Below, piece by piece: positions 45,806-56,605 of a stretch of 64,000 nucleotides of DNA. Both the position numbers and the translations under genes were made by a program. The DNA is from Branchinecta lynchi. Lineage: Eukaryota; Arthropoda; Branchiopoda; Anostraca; Branchinectidae. The stretch lies in the NCBI GenBank assembly GCA_023053575.1, contig JAKZAP010000012.1, positions 10,230,230 through 10,294,229 of the forward strand, given 5' to 3'. Every line of letters starts with the position of its first letter. Position 1 is the first letter of the stretch. The notes beneath the pieces are model-generated. The model saw only the letters and a list, made by a program, of their open reading frames with translations. It did no database searches and was not told the origin of the DNA.

Positions 45806-46965
45806 ATATACAAGTTATAACCTTTTGACAACTCATTTCTTTTGTTGCACGCTTGCTTGGCCATTAACTATACGACAATAAGTATTTCTTCAGCTCAAGC
45901 TGACTGCGTATCATGTTCCGTTGGCGATAAACGGATAATCCAGCTAGGATTTGATCCAGTGATCTTTCGGCGCTTCTTGGGAAGGGTCGCCAGAATCTTA
46001 TTGCAGGTCTATCGCTACATCTATGTGAAGGATTCTTGGTCTGTTAAATTTTCATATGGATGGGAGTAATAAAAGGTCAAAGGGGTCAAAGACACCTTGC
46101 GCAATGTTAAAAGAACCAGCTAGCCTGATTGGGACTGCAAGAATCCCAGTGATCCAAACAGCCCTAGTAGGTGCCAGTCATTAGCTTACGTTCCTGCACT
46201 ATGTATATACCACTTTGTATAGAAAGCAACAGTGTAACCGACGGGTGTAGCTGATTATAATTAACTATAGAATAGAATACTCTTTTATTAATACCCAAAT
46301 CGTGGACACGCCCGTCGGACAACCGTAACAATAAGTCTCGTCAGCAAATTCATCTTTCATCATCAAGCTAAAAACAAAACGGACACGCCCGTCGAACAAC
46401 CGTAACAAAATATCTCGTCAACCAATTCATCTTTCATCATCAAGCTAATAAAAGCTCGAAAAACAAACTAATGTACAAAATAAGGAAAAGGTACAGTAGC
46501 TATAGCTACTACTACTTAACATCTTTATAATGAATGTTAAATCCCAACATTCCTTGGGATAAAACTATCCCGGTACCGGTTGATTCTAGCTAGGATTGGT
46601 TCAGTGGGATTTTGCGGCTGTCGCTCTTTGAGCTCTCACCTTCTCCCAAGACTACTGTGGTGGTAGGAGTTTACGGTGTAAGGACTGGGTTAAAAGACCT
46701 TCAGAAAACCGAGATACCATTTATTATCTCCGCTTCTCTGACTCTACTCAGTACAGATTTTCTTTTATTTCAGACAGCATATTTGCCCCTCGGTTTATGG
46801 AACGGAGAGTCTCTCGACGGAGTCACAAAGACAGGACTGTCCGTCCCCACTTGGCCCTCCACAACTGCCGTAGCGCCAGCCCCGTTATGGGAGTTTCTCC
46901 CAACCGGGGGTCACCATCGCCACCTGCCAGCTTGATCCTGCTCTTTCACGCAGGTGAGGCATAGA
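45806..46965. repeat. Intronic stretch with 77-bp tandem duplication
   Basis: GGACACGCCCGTCGGACAAC at 46304 recurs at 46381 (GGACACGCCCGTCGAACAAC), each running to TTCATCTTTCATCATCAAGC. The preceding GAATAGAATACTCTTTTATT resembles a reversed retroelement tail. The + frame at 46612-46935 (107 codons) is unassigned. Confidence 0.6.
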
Positions 46966-47440
46966 ATAGAATGTAATTACCAAAAAAAATCCCATGGGCC
47001 ATGGCAACAAAAATTGAAAAAAGGCACTAACTTACATAACTATCACATAGCTCCTACTCTAAAAATCTCGTTCTATGCTCCATCGCAAGCCTCAAGTAAC
47101 TTCCAAGTATTTTTACAGTAACAAAACATTCATCCTTCATCATCCTTACCATCCATTCTTCATTAAAGACTCTCTCACCAAATACCTCCTTTCTCCATTC
47201 ATTCAATACCACACAATCACACATCAAATGAACTACGCTTTCGTCCTCATACCTGCAAATTACCTGCAAATTTGCAATTGCAGGCGAATAGCTCTTTCGC
47301 AACATTCTGCCAGATTTCCAGCCAACAGCTGAAAATAAACGCCCCACTCGAGGATCAAATTCGGGGAAGCAAAAGCTAAAGCTCCCTCCTGCAAATTGCA
47401 GTGTTCGGTATGACCGTTCATTCGTCCCGTACTTTTGCAA
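46966..47440 (-). pseudogene. LINE 3' end with zinc-binding-like C-terminal domain
   Basis: Minus-strand frame containing ICRYEDESVVHLMCDCVVLN and EWRKEVFG, the C-x-x-E-x-E-x-x-x-H-x-x-x-x-C pattern that follows the RT in several non-LTR clades; an AATAGAATG-type 3' tail is at 46966. 5' part missing. Confidence 0.6.
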
Positions 47441-47699
47441 ACATTTTAACAGTGACTTGACTTAAATTTTGAGTGTTTGTATGTGTTTGTATCTTTGACG
47501 TGCCAGTGCTATTCGTTTTTGGATATTCATGGCTAATTAATAAACTTGATTTGATTTAATTTGAAACGTTCCAATTTTGTTTCAAGTGTGACACTGGCAT
47601 CTACGAAACTCCAATCTACCTCTTGCAGCTCCTCACGTATACTGTTGTAGTTGATGAACTTTTGTTTTCGAAAGTTGCTGCTAAGGGACTGGGTCTGTA

Positions 47700-48275
47700 T
47701 AATGGTATATATACTTAAGTGGTCACTTTTTCCTATGGGGGGGGGGGGCGGAGTTCCAGACTCACTATCTTTTCCGGGTCATCCACAACAACCAGGTCTA
47801 ACAAGGATGGATTCTGACCATCTCTAACTCTGGTTGGTTCCGTTACACACTGATGGAAGAAACTGTTTGACAGACAAGATAGAAGTGGTTGCTCATCCCG
47901 TGAATTACTTTATCCCTGTCGGTCAACCCATTTAATGTTTGGCATGTTGAAATCACCAAGTAGGAGAACGGTATTTGTCTTGAGGGTTTTCATTTTCTCT
48001 ATCACACTTACTAAGGCTTTTTCTGACTCAAGTGGAGAGGGACTACTGGGGCTACGATACATACATCCTATGCTAAGAGATTCATGGGGGAGTAACACTT
48101 GTACACAAACAAACTCAACCCAGGGTGCATAATCGTTTGGAATTATTAGTTCCCTTACCTCAAAGTGACTTTTCACGTATATGGCAACACCTCTTCTGTT
48201 TTGGCCATCCAGGTTTGAGAACAGCTGATATCCTTGGATTTGTACATGGCTATTTTCTAGCCTGATCTAGGAAAA
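47700..48275 (-). pseudogene. LINE endonuclease-domain fragment
   Basis: Minus strand: IQGYQLFSNLDGQNRRGVAI, YVKSHFEVRELI, CVQVLLPHESLSIGCMYRSP, LLLGDFNMPNIKWVDRQG, stop, then HQCVTEPTRVRDGQNPSLLD LVVVDDPEKI in the same frame. This is the APE-type endonuclease of a non-LTR element (GDFN motif) with an in-frame stop at the position after DRQG. Confidence 0.85.
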
Positions 48276-48288
48276 TTTGGGGCAGATT

Positions 48289-48480
48289 TCACACAATGTG
48301 AACAAGACCACACATAAGACAGAAGTAAGGACCAATTCTATCGTTTACTTTACCAATATATTTTCTCCTTGCCCCAAGTGGTAAACTATCAGCCCTCATC
48401 TCAATAATATACTTAATATCCTCCTTACTTAACCCTGCTTTAAACATAATTCCCTCACCCCAAGTCTTCAAGTCCTCACC
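48289..48480 (-). pseudogene. LINE C-terminal fragment
   Basis: Minus strand: LKTWGEGIMFKAGLSKED-like start, then RADSLPLGARRKYIGKVND and FCLMCGLVHIV. Resembles post-RT Cys-rich tails of non-LTR elements. Abuts the endonuclease fragment but in the wrong order, so it is a separate insertion. Confidence 0.5.
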
Positions 48481-48489
48481 CCTACAGTC

Positions 48490-48778
48490 CTTTAAGGTTA
48501 ATCCAGTTACCCATCACGTTTTCACTTCAAGAGGATTGAAGAGCCGATGAAAATGCGTTACTTTGTTGTTCCGCTATTCACGAATTGATTTTTCATATAG
48601 TCGACTTTCCTGTTTGATTTGTGGTACCTCCATGGGCTTGTACCTGTGTTGTGTGCTTGACGAAAACGGTTTTCGAAAAATAGTGAGAAGTAAAAAAGCC
48701 CTTTACAATATCCAGATAATACAGTATATTCAGTTAAATGATACAAAAACAAGTTGGCTTTTCAGTTAAACTTTACAG
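48490..48778 (+). mobile_element. Family C element, uninterrupted copy
   Basis: TTACCCATCACGTTTTCACT, CCGCTATTCACGAATTGATT TTTCATATAG, GATTTGTGGTACCTCCATGG, ending TTTTCAGTTAAACTTTAC. Serves as empty-site reference for family B at 10809. Confidence 0.8.
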
Positions 48779-49316
48779 CACTAGCGAGAGCACAAGTGTC
48801 AGTAGATACAATTTCTTTGCCAATATTTTAAGTTGCGTCACTGCTTAGAAACACCGCTGGGTTTCTAAAAAATTATAAATCCGTCCCGGCTGTTTCCAGT
48901 CTCGCGCTGAACTAGAGCTTCCAATGAGTAACGCGGAAAAAATTGCGTAACCGTTATTTTCGGTTCCTTCATTCAAAAACAGCCACACAAGGCAAACGCA
49001 AAAATTAGCGTTTGGTCTATAAGGTGGATAAAATGACATGGGGAGTTCGAACCTTACGAGTGAGAAGGGATGGTACGATTAGGGACGGGTAGTAAAGCAG
49101 TCATCTAGGTAGGAGGAGTCCTTTAATTTTGGGTAAGAACTCGTTGCCTAATTATCCACATAGGCCTTCCGCTTTCCACCCTTTGACACCTAATCAAGGT
49201 CCTTTGTTCGGTTCTAATATATGTTTGATTTTTTACAACTTCAATTCTTTGAGTGCGGTTAGTTTGTGGGATCCCAAAACGTAAGTGACGTTATCATATC
49301 TTTGTTTTCGTTCCAG
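48779..49316. other. Intronic stretch before the DDHD exon
   Basis: 49269-49290 (GGGATCCCAAAACGTAAGTG) is the first 20 bp of family B, then truncated. No exon with the expected HGG motif found. Confidence 0.5.
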
Positions 49317-50245
49317 GAACGGTACTGGACGGTTGCATAGACCCCAATACCCGTCTATCCGATGTCACCACCTTTCGGGGGTCCTTGGAAACGATTTCTA
49401 GGCAACACTACCCCTCCGTCTCGGGTCGGCTTGCCGTCCGTGTAGTTGCATGCCCTCAACCGTGCGCCCCTGCTCTGGCAGTTCTCTCCTCCCTATCAAC
49501 CGTGCTAGGTGACAGCACCACCCTGCCGAATAAAATCCCATGCGGCGCTTTGCCTGTACTGGCGGCGCAAGGACATGGCTATGACGAATGCGTGCGGCAG
49601 ACGATAACTGCCGCCAATGCTGTATATAAAGAATTTATAGCAACGGTGCCGGGTTTTGACGGCAGTGTTCTGATAGTGGCTGATAGTGTGGGGTCAGTGT
49701 TGGTATATGATGCGTTGTCCTACAGCATCGGTGATATGAAAATCGAGTTTGAAGTGAAGGATACCTTTTTCCTCGGGTCGCCGCTTGGGCTAGTGCTAGC
49801 CTCGAGGAAACTTTGTGCGACGGAAAAACGGTGTAATATTCCCAAACCAAAGTGTTCGCAAGTGTTTAACTTTTTTCACGCCACCGATCCAGTGGCGGTG
49901 AGGCTTGAACCCCTGCTCTCTGCCCGGTTTGCTAGTATGGCCCCCCTGGTGGTTCCCCGTTATCAAAAATTCCCCCTTGGAGACGGACAGCCCTACCATC
50001 TACTTGAGTATATTCAGAGTCACCCGGAACAATTTGAGGAAGGAAACGGCGATTTACCTTCGAACGGGAGTTTAAATCTTCAAGTTGTGTCGTCACTCAC
50101 CCGCCGTTGGTGGGGAATGAAAAGGCTTGACTACGCCATCTACTGCCCGGACGGTCTGATGAATTTCCCGTCAGAGGCGCTGCCACACCTTTTCCATGCA
50201 TCATACTGGGAGAGTTATGACCTAGCGGCGTTTATACTTAGACAG
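49317..50245 (+). CDS. PITPNM: rdgB/PITPNM exon: DDHD region
   Basis: Acceptor TTTTCGTTCCAG, donor GTGAGT after LRQ; 929 bases, open throughout. It starts TVLDGCIDPNTRLSDVTTFR and runs to FHASYWESYDLAAFILRQ. Landmarks: ADSVGSVLVYDAL, a serine-hydrolase-like nucleophile elbow whose first Gly is Ala here; then the DDHD domain with VKDTFFLGSPLGLVLASRKL, FHATDPVAVRLEPLL, VPRYQKFPLGDG, RLDYAIYCPDGL and LPHLFHASYW, containing the conserved Asp and His residues that name the domain. The long Ser/Gly-rich insertion between the elbow and the DDHD domain of vertebrate proteins is absent. The whole DDHD region sits in one exon. In the family this domain binds phosphoinositides and helps membrane targeting; catalytic activity is not established. 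Confidence 0.96.
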
Positions 50246-50914
50246 GTGAGTAAAAACAAGCAGTGTTGCCACTGGCTGCAGATTTCTGCGATTCGTCACA
50301 CATTTCCGCTTCTACGACAAAGCGAGACAGAATTCTGCAACCGGTTCCTTACCAGTATATAGAAAAATGAAGCAAAAACGTTGAGGAATATGATTATATA
50401 GAAAATAAAGCAAGATTCGGCTTTATATGATATACGCTGATAAAGCGAGATAAAAAAGGTTACTAAGGAATGAGGCACAGGAGCCATTTCAGCAAACGTT
50501 TTTGTGTGTGTGGGGGGGGGGGGGGGCAAAGATCGAGTTTTTTTCCCGTCACATGTTTGCTACTCATACTTATAATTGAATTAGGCTACTCTTTTGGGGG
50601 TAAGTTTAAAGTAGTTTTCGAGTAAACCCGAAAGTAACACCATCGCTTTGCATTTGCCTTTTGAAAACTATTCAAGGGCAAGAAATAGTACAACGGGGGA
50701 AGATATTATGCCCCGAGTCTCAGTAATCGATCAGAAATTGACAAACGGTGGATCGGGTAGCGTGGTAGGTATAACAGGAATTTCAGATATTTAAAATATT
50801 TGGAGCGTTTGCATCGAAGTCCCTTTGTTCCAAGCATACAGTGCATTCCAGCAAGGACATATTTGGTTTTCAAAATGCAGTATATAAGTTTTAATATAGG
50901 AGTATGTAACAGCC

Positions 50915-51305
50915 TAAACTCCTTTTAGATATCACGTAGTGATGGATCTGGATCGGACGACCCGGCATGTAACAGCCTAAACTCCTTTTAGGTATCACAT
51001 AGCGATGGATCTGGATCTGACAACCCGGCACAAACAGCCTAAAGTCCTTTTAGATATCACGTAGCGAAGGATCTGGATCAGACGACCCGGCATGTAACAG
51101 CCTAAACTCCTTTTAGATATCACGTTGCGATGGAACTGGATCGGACGAACCGGCACATAACAGCCTAAACTCCTTTTACATATCACGTAGCGATGGATCT
51201 GGATCGGACGAACCGGCACATAACAGCCTAAACTCCTTTTAGATATCACGTAGCGATGGATCTGGATCGGACGAACCGGCATATAACAGCCTAAACTCCT
51301 TTTAG
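50915..51305 (+). repeat. 63-bp minisatellite of 3' splice sites
   Basis: Six units of 62-63 bp start at 50929, 50992, 51054, 51117, 51180 and 51243; the seventh copy of the motif is the true exon start at 51306. Each unit contains a branch-point-like CCTAAACT, a short pyrimidine run, TTTTAG and then the first codons of the exon, ATATCACGTAGCGATGGATC. The unit ends TTTTAG at 50928, 50991, 51053, 51116, 51242 and 51305; at 51177-51179 it reads TAC instead. The array lies at the end of the shortest intron (1060 bp). Because most units are 63 bp, the TAG of each acceptor is an in-frame stop for splicing to an upstream copy. Confidence 0.95.
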
Positions 51306-51525
51306 ATATCACGTAGCGATGGATCTGGATCGGACGACCCAGCCCGTTCGGAGAACGGATTCACTCCGAAAGAACCTTGCGAAAAGTGGATTCGAAAACG
51401 GACATCTGTGAAATTAAAGAATATCGGCGCCAACCATAGAGGGAACGATGTCATAGTCAGAGAGGGAATGGCGCAGGTGATTACGGCCAGGTTCATGTAC
51501 GGACCTCTTGACTTCGCTTTGACTG
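51306..51525 (+). CDS. PITPNM: rdgB/PITPNM exon: DDHD-LNS2 linker and LNS2 start
   Basis: Acceptor CTCCTTTTAG, donor GTAAGC. The reading after LRQ is ISRSDGSGSDDPARSENGFT, PKEPCEKWIRKRTSVKLKNI, GANHRGNDVIVREGMAQVIT, ARFMYGPLDFALT plus one base. KWxRKRTxVKLKNxxANHRxND and xRFMYGPLD are conserved in RdgB/Nir proteins at the entry of the LNS2 (Lipin/Ned1/Smp2-like) region. The first dozen codons coincide with the repeated unit of the upstream minisatellite, so the array was derived from this exon border. Length 220 and phase 0 to 1 agree with both neighbours. Confidence 0.95.
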
Positions 51526-51598
51526 GTAAGCTTTAAAGGACCCCTTGCACTATTGTAGTTATTTTTATTTACATTGTTTTGTTTTCTGTTTTAATATA

Positions 51599-52925
51599 GG
51601 CGTAATCTCGCCGTTCTCCGAGGAATCGACTTGAGGAGTCCCCGCGTTTTTGTTTGTCCCGGGGACTCACTCCCCGTATTCTCGCGAGTCCCCACGGACG
51701 GGGAATGCTCCGAATATCATCCCCGTCATCAAACAGGACTCCCTTTCAGATTCGGAGGGGAATCAATTTTTGTTGGTATTGGTGCAATGTAAAATTAATT
51801 AAAAGTAATCAGGATCAACAAAACCAAAAATAAAGTGGATCCAGACTAATTTCATCAACTACATATTTCTTATTCGAATAAATTCGATTTTGGAAGCATT
51901 CCCCGTGTTCTCGCTGTTTTTAAGGTACAATTTTTTATTTTTTTTTAAGGTACAATTTTAATGACAAATATAAATAAACCTGGTGTTCTTAAAAGCATCA
52001 GACATGCCAGTGGCATAAAAAAAACGACGCTTCACGAATTCTGATGGGTTTGTAAAAATTATTAATACAATTCTAGCTTAAACCATTGTAAAGAAAAAAC
52101 AAACAAACAACTATCACAGATCAACACTAAACATTTAAGGACAACACGAGAATTTACGACAACAGACATATCACTAAAGAAAAATGAAAAAGGTTTGCGA
52201 TATGGGTCTGATCTTCCTCCGAGCACAAACAAAAATGAATCGATTAAATCAGACAGAAGAAATATAATTGCTAGATAACATAAATCTTTTTAGAGCTCTT
52301 TTAAATACTTTACTATCTTCGGATACTCTAACAGTTTCAGGCAATGAATTCCATACTTTTACACCTGTATGACGAATAGAAAAGCTAGACCTTGTAGAAG
52401 GATAACAAATGGTAGAAAGATTGGACCGCCGTCTTGTGTTATAGTCATGAAATTGACTGTTCAGGCAAAAAAGATTTTTAAAATCAGCAGGTAGTGAATC
52501 TTCTAGAAGATGACGGTAAACAAGTGTTGCAATATTCCAGTCTCTAATCTGACGGACATTTAAAATAAAAAGACTAGGCAGAATATGAGAAACTGATGAA
52601 GAAAATGGAAGACCATAAATTGCTCTAATTGATTTGTTTTGTAGGATTTGAATCTGATTAATATGTTTTGAAAAAGTAGAAGCCCAAGCTGAAGTACAAT
52701 ATGAAAGATAAGAATGGACCAGGGAGAAATCAATCAATCGAAGTATGAATTGTGGAAGACAATGTTTGAGGCAGGAGAGCACACCAACATTTCGGCTCAA
52801 CTTAAGAGCCAAAGCATCGGTGTGCTGAAGTTTCTGTACGCGGAGTACGCGTGGAGTGGCTCCCTCTATTCTCGCCGTTCCCTTCGATTCCCCGAGGAGT
52901 CCTCGGGGAACGGCGAGAATACGCC
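51599..52925 (-). mobile_element. MITE family H, copy 2, interrupted by a LINE
   Basis: GGCGTAATCTCGCCGTTCTC at the left and GGGAACGGCGAGAATACGCC at the right are inverted repeats. The interior matches copy 1 (36822-37205) in complement up to CGTGTTCTCGCTGTTTTT (51919) and again from CGGAGTACGCGTGGAGTGGC (52841). Confidence 0.82.
51921..52840 (-). pseudogene. LINE RT C-terminal fragment inserted in family H
   Basis: Minus-strand reading LKLSRNVGVLSCLKHCLPQF, LVHSYLSYCTSAWASTFSKH, INQIQILQNKSIRAIYGLPF, then YNTRRRSNLS and VWNSLPETVRVSEDSKVFKR ending SNYISSV*. This is the RT thumb and tail of a non-LTR element; 5'-truncated. The 3' end has two AAAATTGTACCTT units around an A-run (51923-51960). 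Frame is open from the truncation to the stop at 52249. Confidence 0.88.
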
Positions 52926-52926
52926 T

Positions 52927-52985
52927 TGTGTGTATTTTACTCATACTCCTCTGTTATCCAAAAAGCAGGTCACAAATAAAAAATA
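52927..52985 (+). mobile_element. Retroelement 3' tail (family M)
   Basis: TTTACTCATACTCCTCTGTT ATCC, AGCAGGTCACAAATAAAAAA; abuts family H. Confidence 0.6.
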
Positions 52986-53002
52986 ATGTTTACTCTTCAA
53001 CT

Positions 53003-53262
53003 TACAGTATTTTAAAATATTTGAATACCTTAAAGCTTGGCTGTGCTTTCAACAAATAACCCACGGTTTTGGCTGTTTTGCGCCATTTCGAGATCCGTTG
53101 ACTTAGAGCAAAAACAGGGGAAAAATTTACATAACCAGTTTTTCTAATGGAAATGACTACTCTCAGATAACTGTCGACAGCGTGATACACATCGAAGGTA
53201 GCTAAACACGACAAGTGAGAAAATCAGCGTGGTTTTGTTTGAGGGGTTAGAATTTACCGTAA
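53003..53262 (-). repeat. Dispersed repeat G, copy 3
   Basis: Complement of the 22.7 kb copy: AACAAATAACCCACGGTTTT, TGTCGACAGCGTGATACACA, CACAAGTGAGAAAATC-like blocks. The longest copy. Confidence 0.7.
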
Positions 53263-56200
53263 AAAATTGGGGTCTCCGAGCTTAGAAATAAATGGAGTGG
53301 TTATGGAAGTAGGTTGCGTTAATATTATAAGTAAGACAGGTCCTTTAAGTTTGATCTTCATTTCATGAAATGCGAAAAGTTTACAAGCTGCTAGGCTAAG
53401 GGTGACTGTTTGCAATTGCGGACTTCAGTCTAGGCGATCTAGGCAGTTGTCTAGGCTAACTAGGCAGTGGTCTAGGCTAGGGCCCCAACCTTGGAAGGAG
53501 CCGAAGTGGTAAATGTAAAAATTATGATGCGTTAAAAAGTATAGTTGGTAGGTACTTGTTTGTTTCATTGCAGTGTCTGCGTGTGTATTTTTCTAAATTT
53601 GAAGTATATTAAATAAATAGAAAAATTAAAGAAATTTTTATTTCCTAAGCTAGAAATACCAGAGGCTCTGGATCTCTATGTCCACGCTTGACTATAGGGA
53701 GACTAGCCTTACTAGAAAAATACTCATTCCTAGCGAATTCGTATTCGTCAGTTCTCATTGCAGTGCAATTCAGTGAGACTTTCCTTTGGCTGCATACTTG
53801 CATAGTGTAGCCTACTAGTTTGCTCGTTATTGTTTGGTTAAAAAATAAGTCCACCTTTCTATTTCCGTCAAATTCCGGTAGCTTTTTCCAAAAAAAAATC
53901 CGGATTCCGGCTATTGTCTTTCCGTGGTGAAGGCTAGCGGCAATCCGGGGATTAGAATATTTGTGCCTTTTTAATTCGTATTAACATCGATAAACTTTTT
54001 TGTCCAGTATCTTCTTAGTCTCTCCGTACCAAGAATAGAGTACAGACACACAGAGAAGTACGGAGAACTTGACCTTCCGTTTGACCTAAAGAATCCCATC
54101 GATGTTTCACTCCATCCGTAATTGAGCTGTCGTGATCACAGACGGATGGACAGTCAAATTACGATCACTGCGAGCTTTTGCTTGGCAGGATAAGCCGTGT
54201 GGCTGCAGCTCTGTGCGCCACCAAATTCAACCGACTTCTGACAGATATCAACTTAACTAAATACTCTTTCAAACAAATTTGGAGCTGAGATAATGTGTTG
54301 TCCCCAGATGGCCAATCTATTCCCCCCTCCCCTCCCGTCTTCTCTGCGGTATGAGAGGAATACTGGCAATCAGTTTTTTCCATATCCTGCTAATTGTTCT
54401 TTCAATATTTACGTAGTTTCATCCCATCATTTATTTCTGGTCATGTCTTGTAAGTGTATTAGTTAATTTGTTTCGTGGCTGTGCATTTCGTAAATTTGTG
54501 TTCCATCTTCTAGATTTTAGGTATTTGGATTAAACTTGATTGATTGATTGAAAAAAACTAAAACAAAACAATTCACCACATCAAGTCCTCATACATTTCC
54601 AGTCCCAAAGTAAGACAGTCATCAACAGCATCAAACGCGGGCAGAGGATCTGCTATTGGACTCCTTGTTTGAACCGTCATATTTACGAGGCGAAGATTTA
54701 GAAACGATAGACCCGAGGACCTTGGATCGCTCGTTAAATGGTACAGGACTCGGAGAAACCTATCATGGTACCAGTCGATAATCAAAAATCCACTTTAGCC
54801 GCGAATTTTAAGTGAGCAGTTTAATCCTATTTGGTTGCGGAGTTATGTGGCCTAAAAAAACAAGTCGACTAGGAACTTGTCGGGTTTCTTAAACACACAT
54901 TTATGTGTCGTTAGTCGAATCCAGCCACTCATTGTATGCTCTGGTCTTGATGGATGAATTTATTTGTCCGTTTTTTGTTTCTTTTGAAACTTCGAGCTTG
55001 AGTGAAGATATGTCACGAACGTCTTCGTGTACTGTTAGAACACTACATAAAAGAACAAAAAACAGGTTTCATAATATAATGCTGAACGTCTGTTTCCCTG
55101 AATTGCATCACAGTACTGAGGAAATTAACCAACAGAACAAATACGTTACATATTCTTGGGCAAATTTTCTGTTGTTTCCTGGATCTTTGGGCGGATTCCG
55201 GCAGTATCTATTGGACTTTAAACGTCTAGGACTACGAGCTCGTCGCATTTCTTAACCATTTATTTCCATCCATTTCCATCCCTCCATTTATTTGTCGTTA
55301 GTCGAATCCAGCCGCTCCAAGGTGTTTATATTTATAGTCTTTCAAAGAAGGCGCATAGCGCTTATCCTACACTACATGCATACCGACGGCTCCGCCACCT
55401 AACCTCGTATATCATTTACACAAAATTGTTCAGGAGAGCAAAAATCTTCTTATTTTCGTAACTTTTGTGTTCTAAAATTGTCAGGAAATAACAAATAATA
55501 TCATCTTTGTTATTTTTTGACAATTTACTGATGAAGTGATTTACTGATGGATTTTGGAGTTGGCCGTTTTCTGGGTGAAAGCTTCTGCGCTTTCCTAGGT
55601 GGATGATTATACACATAAGCAGTAAATTGTAAATATACACATAACACAGAATTGTAAATTATCACAGATTTGTATATATACACTTTGAACACGCACATTT
55701 TATTTTTCTTTATTTTATTCTTATCTGCGCTTCGTTCAATGCGCATCGCTCTTCTGGTTTCTAGTTACATCTCCTTTTATTGTTTGTTGGTTCCGCATCA
55801 TTTTCCTGTTGTTATTATGGTGGATCTTGTGATTTGGTTTTGTTTTTCGCTGACGACGTTTTGTCGGAATTGTAACCGAAATATCCGAAATTTTATTTAT
55901 CCGTCGCACATCATCTTAGAGGGATAAAACTAGCTGATCAAGAAAAAAACCGAAAATCTCGTTTTTCTATTTTTGTTTGCAATGAATGGTCAGCTTAGCT
56001 TCAAACCTTACATTCCCACATGTGAGGAGCTGATTTGTCTGAAATACCGGTTATATTTAAATAATACATAAAATGTTTTATGCATTATTTGAATACATGT
56101 TTCAAAGTCACCTTGGGCTCAAGGAATATTTATACCGGTTATGCAAGTTGTCTGCATTTCTCAACAAAGCGAAGGGAGACTAGCGACGCTCAAAATAGCC

Positions 56201-56439
56201 GAGACGGGATCGTAATATTTTCAGACATCTTGCAAAGTTTCAACGATCTCACGCATTTTAAAACATAGCAATATAAACTGCATCAAAATTTCTAGAGGCG
56301 AAAGCCTTTTCTGTTGCTTTGTATTATATATTATTACTATTATTTATCTACTGCTAGTTGGTCTTTAAATTGCATGCTTTTATTTAAACCCTTTTCGTTA
56401 TATTTAATCCTTTTATTTAATCCCATTATTTTCTCTTAG
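53263..56439. other. Intronic stretch, mostly unassigned
   Basis: Short TCTAGGC repeats at 53425-53480. 54120-54165 (GACGGATGGACAGTCAAATT ACGATCACTG) resembles the right end of family A. 54230-54410 is an inverted copy of 61935-62100 (repeat N: AAACTGATTGCCAGTATTCC in complement). (TTGA)n tail at 54537. 116-codon + frame at 54905-55255 unassigned. No exon recognised. Confidence 0.5.
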
Positions 56440-56605
56440 GGGAGAAGGTCGACATCTATGTGCGCGCGATTACAACAAGCGGTGACTTGGGAGATTGGAA
56501 TCATCTGGCGTCTGAAATAACGGACAAGTCGGGCCGCCTCACTTACGAAATTCCGCCAGAACAAGCTGTTGGGCCGGGGGTCCACCAAGTTAAGTTGGTT
56601 GTGAG
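56440..56605 (+). CDS. PITPNM: rdgB/PITPNM exon: LNS2 domain, first part
   Basis: Acceptor TTTTCTCTTAG, donor GTAGGT. Reads GEKVDIYVRAITTSGDLGDW, NHLASEITDKSGRLTYEIPP, EQAVGPGVHQVKLVVR. The TGEKVDI opening, the SGRLTYxIP strand and the GPGVHQVKLVVRGD strand are typical of the beta-rich first part of the LNS2 region. In the family LNS2 senses phosphatidic acid and diacylglycerol at the plasma membrane and recruits the protein to contact sites after receptor stimulation. The split Arg codon (AG|G) joins the next exon as VVRGDHT. No frame problem. Confidence 0.95.

Noticed and set aside
46612..46935. 107-codon + ORF as the missing PITPNM exon
   Set aside because: Contains no HGG or family motif, and no acceptor/donor pair in suitable phase was seen.
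49385..50362. Single-exon gene of 325 codons starting at METIS
   Set aside because: Family homology extends upstream to the acceptor at 49316 and ends at the 50245 donor; the Met is internal and the last 39 codons are intron.
50929..51305. CRISPR-like array
   Set aside because: Units are contiguous with no unique spacers, and the genome is animal.
50995..51312. 105-codon minus-strand ORF of repeated ISKRSLGCYMPVRPIQ units
   Set aside because: It is the complement of the 63-bp splice-acceptor minisatellite; the period is a multiple of three for most units, so it stays open by arithmetic.
52856..52944. N-terminal part of the minus ORF at 52.2-52.9 kb as LINE protein
   Set aside because: Those codons lie in MITE H; LINE similarity begins at about 52838.
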